NCBI GenBank assembly: GCA_018662715.1
Contig: JABJFP010000110.1
Span: 1 to 6,087 of the forward strand
Length of the DNA stretch: 6,087 nt
Direction: 5' to 3'
Source: Methanobacteriota archaeon
GTDB taxonomy: Archaea; Thermoplasmatota; Poseidoniia; Poseidoniales; Poseidoniaceae
A program made the translations under genes and the position numbers. Under the pieces are notes generated by a model. That model did no database searches. It saw only the letters and a program-made list of their open reading frames with translations, and was not told the origin of the DNA. Shown one piece after another: positions 1-4,807 of the stretch (position 1 is its first letter; each line of letters opens with the position of its first letter).

Positions 1-147
1 GACGGGGCATGGTTCCGTTTTCTTATCTGGTTGAGGATAGGCAAGCGGTGTTTTTCGCCAGCGACCGACCGACCAACGGTGCAGAAGAAAAGGGCCAAAG
101 GCAAGAGCGCCCAAGCCAATTTCTGCAAACGCAGGAATCCACACCAT
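1..147 (-). CDS. Possible 5' end of a divergent gene, partial; unknown product
   Basis: On the minus strand an open frame begins with ATG at 147-145 and stays open for 49 codons to the window edge, so only the N-terminus is visible. The nearest upstream in-frame stop is TGA at 228-226, and this ATG is the first ATG, GTG or TTG after it. The peptide opens with a hydrophobic stretch (about residues 6-22, rich in A, L, F and G), then a basic, Trp-rich patch (about residues 23-32), then a polar Pro/Lys/Asp segment. This could be one membrane helix followed by a cytoplasmic part, but that is inference. A G-rich run that could act as a ribosome binding site lies about 16 bases upstream, farther than usual. 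No family is recognised. It would be divergent from the glycosyltransferase at 246. The competing reading, a plus-strand N-terminal extension of that glycosyltransferase, looks less protein-like. Confidence 0.35.
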   Translation of the reverse strand, partial: MVWIPAFAEIGLGALAFGPFLLHRWSVGRWRKTPLAYPQPDKKTEPCPV

Positions 148-245
148 GCTTGTTTCAGCAACGCTCCCCCCTTGATACCTCCCCTGTAAGCAATGGTTGC
201 ACAGTCGATTTTGGGCGGTACATCTTCAACCCAATGCCCTGTGCA
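148..245. other. Probable intergenic region between divergent genes
   Basis: This segment lies between the possible minus-strand start at 147 and the glycosyltransferase start at 246. The plus frame is open through it, but the translation has no recognisable domain and precedes the natural beta-strand start of the GT-B fold. No convincing -35/-10 pair, TATA box, operator or terminator was found. No clear Shine-Dalgarno sequence precedes the ATGs at 234, 246 or 252. Confidence 0.4.
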
Positions 246-1232
246 ATGACCATGCCTAAGGTGCTTCACATCGGTCCATGTGATTCACCAGGTGGTATGG
301 CGAACGTCATGAAAATCTTAGCTGAACACCCCCCAGAGGGTTGGGAGGCGGAACTGCTTGCTTCTCATGTTGTGGGCTCATCTTGGGCCAAATGGAGGGC
401 CTACCGAAAGGCGAGAAGCACCCTCATTCGAACGCTCAACGATCCAACACAACGACCTGATGTGGTTCATCTCCATACGGCCGCGGATTGGTCCTGGTGG
501 CGCAAACGTAGGTTTGCATTGCTTGCACATGCCGCAGGTTGCAAAATTGTGGTGCACATTCATTCTGGGAAGTTTGACACTTGGCTTGGCGCGAGCACCT
601 CAAGTCGGTGCGAGCGATTTAGGCAGACCATCGAAGAAATAGGTGCGACTGTCGTGGTTCTCAGCGATGTTTGGAAGGAACAATTTACCAAGTCGATTGG
701 TCCAACAATAGCGATTTCGAATCCTGTTGATCTTAATCTTGGCCCGGATAATGGTTCGAGGGATAGGGACCATTTGCTCCTCCTCGGTCGTAACGATCCG
801 GTGAAAAACCATTCGATGGCCATCGAAATCGCAACCAAGCTACGCCTTCAACGCCCAAATCTAAGGCTGTCTATGACTGGAGTTGAAACATCAACAAAGC
901 CGTTTGTAGAAGCGCTTGGTTGGGTCAGTGAAGAACGCAAGCTCCACCTTCTCCAAACGGCAAGCTTGCTGCTTTTGCCATCATCACACGAAGGCCAGCC
1001 AATGGTCGCTTTGGAGGCGAATGCCTGTGGTTTGCCAATTGTGGCCTCAGATCATTTGTCCTCCTTGCCCTCCTCTACGTTCTTTTCAGGACCTGAAATT
1101 GAGGATTGGGTTTCCGAGATCAACACCCTTCTCGAACATCCTCCATTTGTGGAAGCGAGTGACCCACTGGCGCACCTAGAATCGGTTCAACAACAATGGA
1201 TGGCATGTTATTCTGCTTTGCTTGTTGCTTGA
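246..1232 (+). CDS. Glycosyltransferase, GT4 family (GT-B fold)
   Basis: Predicted cytoplasmic or membrane-associated retaining glycosyltransferase that moves a sugar from a nucleotide-sugar donor to a glycan or lipid-linked acceptor; donor and acceptor cannot be told. Numbered from the ATG at 252, the protein is 326 residues. The N-terminal Rossmann strand (residues 3-8) leads into a Gly-rich loop with PGGM. VVHLHT (71-76) and VVHIHSGK (100-107) are typical N-domain strands. The C-domain has the donor-site pattern LLLLGRNDPVKNH, with Arg180 and Lys185. The GT4 EX7E signature is intact (Glu247 and Glu255 in HEGQPMVALEANACGLPIV). The open frame reaches back to position 9, but the first 75 or so residues match nothing expected of the fold. 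In-frame ATGs at 234, 246 and 252 are the realistic starts, none with a clear Shine-Dalgarno, so the exact start is uncertain. Its 3' end overlaps the opposite-strand gene by 25 bases. It is rather short for GT4. Confidence 0.9.
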   Translation: MTMPKVLHIGPCDSPGGMANVMKILAEHPPEGWEAELLASHVVGSSWAKWRAYRKARSTLIRTLNDPTQRPDVVHLHTAADWSWWRKRRFALLAHAAGCKIVVHIHSGKFDTWLGASTSSRCERFRQTIEEIGATVVVLSDVWKEQFTKSIGPTIAISNPVDLNLGPDNGSRDRDHLLLLGRNDPVKNHSMAIEIATKLRLQRPNLRLSMTGVETSTKPFVEALGWVSEERKLHLLQTASLLLLPSSHEGQPMVALEANACGLPIVASDHLSSLPSSTFFSGPEIEDWVSEINTLLEHPPFVEASDPLAHLESVQQQWMACYSALLVA

Positions 1233-2320
1233 AGAACCAGTTCGAGTGCTTCTACACTTTTTTCCCATGAGCAATGCTTTTCGGCGTAAGTCCGCGCTGC
1301 AAGACAACCGTCCCTTGCATGAGCCTCGTTTAATCCGCTCACCCATTCAATCGCTTTGGCATGAAAGTCTTCCATAGGGGACAGACGAAACCACTCATCA
1401 CTTGTGTTGTTCAATCGATGACCTGCGTGATCAACCCCGTAGATCATCAATCCCGAAGCGAGGTATTCGCTGCGTTTTAAGGGGCTCGCTATGGACCAAA
1501 CAGGGGTATCGGGCATCGGAAGTAAGCCGATGTGGTGTGATTCTAAGATGGTAGAAATTTCCGCTCTGGATTTGCTTGGCGAAATTGAAATTGCCTTTTG
1601 ATTTGCAACAATTGATTCGAGTGCCTCAAAAGCATCGCCTTGGCCGATGAGGGTTAATTGCACCTGAACGCCATGATTGAGTAATTTTTGAATCAGCATT
1701 GGGAGGGCAAGAACACCCCTGTGTTTGTCCAATCGACCGTGATAGACCATTTTCCATACGCCATCGAAGGTTTTGTTTTTTGATGAAAAATGTTCGAGGT
1801 CAACGCCCGCTGGAATTGAATCAATCACATTATTATTGACAGAACATCGCCGCTGTACGAACTCTTTGTGAGCTGGAGACACCACCGTTCCATGTTGAAT
1901 GATTCCTCGGTTCACAAGATTCCACGCCTTGCGCCAAACCCTCCATTGGAGTTTACCAAGAAACGAGACATCAGCAGGCGGCGAACGGTCCATCAAAATT
2001 ATCTTGAGATTCTGCTTTGTCAGTTCAGCAGCCACTCTAGGTGCAAGTGGCCAATCGACAATGACTGCGTCAAAGGTGTTATTTTGGTTCTTTTGAAACC
2101 AACGGGATGCGTTTAGGGCAAGGGAGGCACCACTTCGTCCTGGGAAAGAGGATTGGTCTAATGCAATATGTTTCCATGGTAAATCGGCATGTGCTTTCGC
2201 TGCATCGCCATTGAGGATGGTAAGTTCGTGACCTCGTGCAACTAAACCACCGGCTAACGCATTCGTTGTGGTGGAACAAAAATCCCCCCACCTTCGCACG
2301 GTGATCCATGCGATGTTCAC
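1208..2320 (-). CDS. Glycosyltransferase, GT4-like (GT-B fold)
   Basis: A 370-residue GT-B glycosyltransferase, probably adding a sugar during glycan assembly; substrates unknown. The N-domain starts with strand NIAWIT (2-7), and a helix with ALAGGLVARGHELTIL (21-36) is typical of the family. The linker and C-domain show IPAGVDLEHF (169-178), then VYHGRLDKHRGV (192-203) with the donor-site Arg196 and Lys199, and LTLIGQGD (222-229). The acidic signature reads SPLKRSEYLASG (279-290). It keeps the second Glu (Glu285), but the first Glu of EX7E is replaced (Ile277), a variation seen in GT4 members with the P-K-x-x-E-Y-L-A-x-G form. The start is GTG at 2320-2318, preceded by GAGGAG nine bases upstream. 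The GTGA overlap with the epimerase stop suggests one transcript and translational coupling. The stop is TAA at 1210-1208, inside the end of the convergent plus-strand glycosyltransferase. Confidence 0.92.
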   Translation of the reverse strand: MNIAWITVRRWGDFCSTTTNALAGGLVARGHELTILNGDAAKAHADLPWKHIALDQSSFPGRSGASLALNASRWFQKNQNNTFDAVIVDWPLAPRVAAELTKQNLKIILMDRSPPADVSFLGKLQWRVWRKAWNLVNRGIIQHGTVVSPAHKEFVQRRCSVNNNVIDSIPAGVDLEHFSSKNKTFDGVWKMVYHGRLDKHRGVLALPMLIQKLLNHGVQVQLTLIGQGDAFEALESIVANQKAISISPSKSRAEISTILESHHIGLLPMPDTPVWSIASPLKRSEYLASGLMIYGVDHAGHRLNNTSDEWFRLSPMEDFHAKAIEWVSGLNEAHARDGCLAARTYAEKHCSWEKSVEALELVLQATSKAE

Positions 2321-3267
2321 GTAGAATCGCTCCTCTTTTGATGTTCGATAAGAGCACTTAGTCCCTCTCTTAAGCTAACTTGAGGTTGCCAATCAATGAG
2401 TGATTGCAATCTTGAACTTGACCCAAAGGAATGCATGATGTCGCCCGGTCTTGCAACGGAATAGTTCGGCTCGATGCTTGGAAATTCGTGATGTGCAACC
2501 AAATGATGATTGATTGCTTCGAAGACATCGAGCACGCTTGTTTGAGTTTGTGTTGCTACGTTTGAAACAGGGAACGAAAATGGTTCAGAAAGGCTCGCTA
2601 GCTTCACAATCGCAAGTGCAAGATCATCAACATGAATGAAATCCCGAGTCTGCAGTCCATCGCCAAAGATTGTGGGGCGTTGACGTTGAATCAAGCGGTC
2701 GATGAACAATGGAATCAATGATGCATAACCGGATGAAACCGACTGCCCTGGTCCATAGACATTGAAAAATCGCAAGGCAATCGCATTCAAACCTTGGTTG
2801 CGAGCGTTTGTAATATCCCTTTCATTGATGATTTTACTCTCTCCATAGGGCGACAGTGATTCCAGTGCGGTCGCCTCAAGAATGGGCAAAACTCCCTGCT
2901 CGCCATACACTGCTGCGCTTGAAGCAAAAACGGCATGTGACAGGCCAAGTCGTTGAGCAGCGGCAAGAACATTCCGAGTTCCTCCAACGTTGATGTCCAT
3001 TGTTTGATCGGGATTTTGAATTGATTCTGGAACGGAGACAAGAGCAGCAAGGTGCACCACTGCATCACACCCTTCCATGGCGAGGCCGACCGCTTGCTGA
3101 TCCCTCACATCGCCGAGGTGAACAATACACCCGGATTCCACCAATGGGTCCTCATTCTCAATTGGTGCGCAATCAAAGAGGCTTACCTCCCAACCCTGTT
3201 TGAGGAAACGGCGAGCACAATGGCGTCCAATGAAACCCGCACCACCCGTGATGAGGACCCTCGCCAT
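2317..3267 (-). CDS. NAD-dependent nucleotide-sugar epimerase/dehydratase (extended SDR)
   Basis: A 316-residue extended short-chain dehydrogenase/reductase, most like UDP-hexose or UDP-N-acetylhexosamine 4-epimerases. These invert a sugar hydroxyl through a 4-keto intermediate on bound NAD. Visible motifs, numbered from ATG 3267: NAD-binding TGGAGFIG (7-14), an acidic residue after strand 2 (Asp32), GDVRD (52-56), HLAA (72-75), FASSAAVYG (114-122) with the probable catalytic Ser117, YGESK (Tyr141, Lys145), RFFNVYGPGQ (166-175), FGDGLQTRDFIHVDD (201-215) and RPGD (273-276). The length is normal for the family. The frame extends to an ATG at 3336, but ATG 3267 directly precedes the Rossmann strand and is preferred. 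Its best upstream purine run, GGAGG, is about 15 bases away, so the ribosome binding site is weak. It is first in a two-gene unit with the GT4 gene. The exact sugar substrate (GalE-like, Gne-like or a dehydratase) cannot be settled by eye. Confidence 0.93.
   Translation of the reverse strand: MARVLITGGAGFIGRHCARRFLKQGWEVSLFDCAPIENEDPLVESGCIVHLGDVRDQQAVGLAMEGCDAVVHLAALVSVPESIQNPDQTMDINVGGTRNVLAAAQRLGLSHAVFASSAAVYGEQGVLPILEATALESLSPYGESKIINERDITNARNQGLNAIALRFFNVYGPGQSVSSGYASLIPLFIDRLIQRQRPTIFGDGLQTRDFIHVDDLALAIVKLASLSEPFSFPVSNVATQTQTSVLDVFEAINHHLVAHHEFPSIEPNYSVARPGDIMHSFGSSSRLQSLIDWQPQVSLREGLSALIEHQKRSDST
2330..2335 (-). promoter_or_regulatory. Ribosome binding site for the minus-strand GT4 gene
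   Basis: GAGGAG on the minus strand lies nine bases before the GTG start at 2320. It sits inside the last codons of the epimerase gene and supports GTG as the true start. The same hexamer precedes the PP-loop gene at 3376. Confidence 0.75.
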
Positions 3268-3349
3268 GGCTTGTGGTCGGGGCCTCCATCCCTTATGCTT
3301 TGTAGCAAAATCCACCTTTGAACGGGTGATAATCAAAAAGAAGATGTCC

Positions 3350-3359
3350 TTCGTACGAA
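3350..3359. repeat. Perfect palindrome TTCGTACGAA, possible operator
   Basis: The ten bases read the same on both strands. They lie in the divergent intergenic region, just upstream of the ribosome binding site of the PP-loop gene. A short symmetric site here could bind a dimeric regulator, but a single 10-base palindrome can arise by chance and no second copy was noticed. Confidence 0.25.
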
Positions 3360-3363
3360 CATC

Positions 3364-3369
3364 GAGGAG
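3364..3369 (+). promoter_or_regulatory. Ribosome binding site for the PP-loop gene
   Basis: GAGGAG lies six bases before the ATG at 3376, an ideal spacing. It fixes the start of the PP-loop gene. Confidence 0.8.
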
Positions 3370-3375
3370 ACGGTC

Positions 3376-4734
3376 ATGCTCATCAGCGCGATACGAAGAT
3401 GGCGAATCCGTCGACTCTACAACGCTGGTGAATGGTCAAAGGCTCGAAAAGAGTGTGAATCGGAATTGGCAACTTCGAACTACATGTTTGCAGCAGAGTT
3501 GATGGTGCGTTGTCTGTATAATGAAGCCCAGTGGCAAGCCTTGCTCGACTTCACGAACCATCATCCAGAATCTGACCTTGGCAGTTATACTCATAAAGCT
3601 AAAAGAAAACTGGCAGAGAAAATTGAGGCCTCTGAGGGAATACCTGAACCTGATCACAAGCAAGATTGGAATGCAACAGATCTGCTCTCAAATTGGTCAC
3701 AAGAAGGTAATCGAGTGTGGTTGCGCCATCCTTGGGGGTGGGTACATTGGGACATGCCAGAAGGATTTGTCCTAGGACAGACACACCCATCTCTTCTCCA
3801 TCTTGCACTTGAAGTTCTTCTTTCACCATGGGTTCCTGAAACTAAATCCTGGGATGTAGAAGCGCGTTCACGGGGCCAACACCATGCGCTTTCTTATTCG
3901 GGGGGGATTGATTCTACCGCTGCCATGATCTTAATGCCGGACAATACTATTCTTGCCTACCATGAGCGGAATTTCACTTCAATGCTGAACCATTCTCTTC
4001 CTTATTCGACCTTCGAAGCGATTGAGTTACGGACAAATCGAAGGGTTTTGCGCATCCCATCGAACCATGAAAAAATACGTACCTTTTCTGGAAAACAAAC
4101 GGGGTTTTCAACCGCAAACGCTGCGTGCGTACATCTTATTCTTCTAGCCGATCACCTCGATCTCTCCTCAATTGCTTTCGGAACTGTAATCGAAAACACC
4201 TGGCTCGAAAAAGGATTAAAGTATCGTGATTTTACTCAGTCTCACTATTGGAACTATTGGCCAAAGAAATTTGAACAGGCTGGTTTAATGTATGTTCTTC
4301 CAATCAACCACATCACTGAAGCGGGAGCATTGAGTATTTGTAAGCAGAGTTCTTTTTCAGATGTAGTGAATTCATGCTTGAGAGGACACACTGGAGAGTG
4401 GTGCGGGAAATGCTGGAAATGCTTCCACAAAAACGGCCCCCTCGGCCGTAAAATCGATCCCTCAAGCAAGGAAATATCTCACTTCCTCAATAAAAAACCG
4501 CTTCGGACTGCTCAACATGCGCTGTGGGCTTTGAAAGTTCAAGGTCTTGAAAATCTTGCTCCACAATTGAGCAATCATATCGCCAAAGATCTTTCATGGT
4601 GGGAGAAAGCGTACCAACCCGGCTTGGAACTTATCGATGAGCCTTTGCGCTCGTTTATAGAAAAAAGAACGACCTCATACCTCGAGTGGATGGCTGAACC
4701 CTATGCCTTGATATCGGTTGATTTGGATGTTTGA
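3376..4734 (+). CDS. PP-loop ATP-pyrophosphatase with QueC-like zinc site, uncharacterised
   Basis: A 452-residue protein. Residues 12-60 form helical pairs resembling degenerate TPR repeats. Residues 105-160 are a Trp-rich segment (HPWGWVHWDMPEGF at 118-131) not recognised. The catalytic domain begins at SYSGGIDST (173-181), the SGGxDS PP-loop that binds ATP and releases pyrophosphate after substrate adenylation. C334, C343, C346 and C349 give C-X8-C-X2-C-X2-C, the zinc-site spacing of QueC (7-cyano-7-deazaguanine synthase). A QueC-like strand and loop (IAFGT at 266-270) lies between. It is unlikely to be QueC itself: QueC is about 220-240 residues, lacks the N-terminal half, and usually sits with queD/queE/queF. 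The neighbours here are sugar genes, so ATP-dependent modification of a sugar or glycan group is inferred. It differs from the PseA/WbpG sugar amidotransferases, which carry a CxxC near the N-terminus; none is present here. A glycosyltransferase gene follows 73 bases downstream. Confidence 0.88.
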   Translation: MLISAIRRWRIRRLYNAGEWSKARKECESELATSNYMFAAELMVRCLYNEAQWQALLDFTNHHPESDLGSYTHKAKRKLAEKIEASEGIPEPDHKQDWNATDLLSNWSQEGNRVWLRHPWGWVHWDMPEGFVLGQTHPSLLHLALEVLLSPWVPETKSWDVEARSRGQHHALSYSGGIDSTAAMILMPDNTILAYHERNFTSMLNHSLPYSTFEAIELRTNRRVLRIPSNHEKIRTFSGKQTGFSTANAACVHLILLADHLDLSSIAFGTVIENTWLEKGLKYRDFTQSHYWNYWPKKFEQAGLMYVLPINHITEAGALSICKQSSFSDVVNSCLRGHTGEWCGKCWKCFHKNGPLGRKIDPSSKEISHFLNKKPLRTAQHALWALKVQGLENLAPQLSNHIAKDLSWWEKAYQPGLELIDEPLRSFIEKRTTSYLEWMAEPYALISVDLDV

Positions 4735-4798
4735 ATCGGTGCCAAATCTTAAACAAAACTGGGATAGGTTTGCCAAACATCAAGAAGTTGAGTCGTGA
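4727..4798 (+). other. 23-codon ORF in frame with the downstream glycosyltransferase, closed by TGA
   Basis: ATG at 4727 overlaps the last eight bases of the PP-loop gene and opens a 23-residue frame ending at TGA 4796-4798. The next three codons (CGA GAC ATC) lead straight into the ATG at 4808 in the same frame. It may be the original 5' end of the glycosyltransferase gene cut off by a nonsense change, a short leader peptide that couples translation, or chance. No good Shine-Dalgarno precedes it. The visible peptide is hydrophilic, with Trp, Lys, Gln and Glu, and matches no motif. Confidence 0.3.
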
Positions 4799-4807
4799 CG
4801 AGACATC

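Larger units (their letters stand above)
3268..3375. promoter_or_regulatory. Divergent intergenic region, probably holding promoters for both gene pairs
   Basis: These 108 bases separate the start of the minus-strand epimerase from the start of the plus-strand PP-loop gene, so transcription of both pairs should begin here or close by. The middle (about 3300-3345) is A/T-richer than the flanking genes. No strong -35/-10 pair or archaeal TATA box stands out on either strand, so promoter positions are not assigned. The region holds a 10-base perfect palindrome (3350-3359) and the plus-strand ribosome binding site (3364-3369). Confidence 0.5.

Noticed and set aside
62..74. Tetranucleotide repeat CGAC x3 as a phase-variation tract
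   Set aside because: Only three units and a partial one; too short to suggest slippage without other evidence.
9..245. N-terminal extension of the first glycosyltransferase back to ATG at position 9
   Set aside because: The extra 75 or so residues are polar and low in secondary-structure pattern, precede the natural first beta strand, and overlap a better minus-strand reading. Starts at 234-252 fit the fold.
1258..1263. Six-T run after the first glycosyltransferase as a terminator
   Set aside because: Only a weak imperfect stem precedes it and it lies inside the opposite-strand coding region, where it simply encodes Glu-Lys codons.
3000..3502. Plus-strand frames opposite the epimerase N-terminus and across the divergent region
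   Set aside because: The epimerase has full SDR motifs on the other strand, and the frame running into 3502 is out of phase with the PP-loop gene, which has an ideal ribosome binding site.
4768..4778. Interrupted palindrome GTTTG-C-CAAAC before the last gene
   Set aside because: A one-base centre cannot form a hairpin loop, and the arms are short; likely chance.
4796..4798. TGA as a recoded codon (Trp, Gly or selenocysteine)
   Set aside because: Three other genes in the window end naturally at TGA, and no selenocysteine-type stem-loop was evident just after it. A start at 4808 explains the data more simply.
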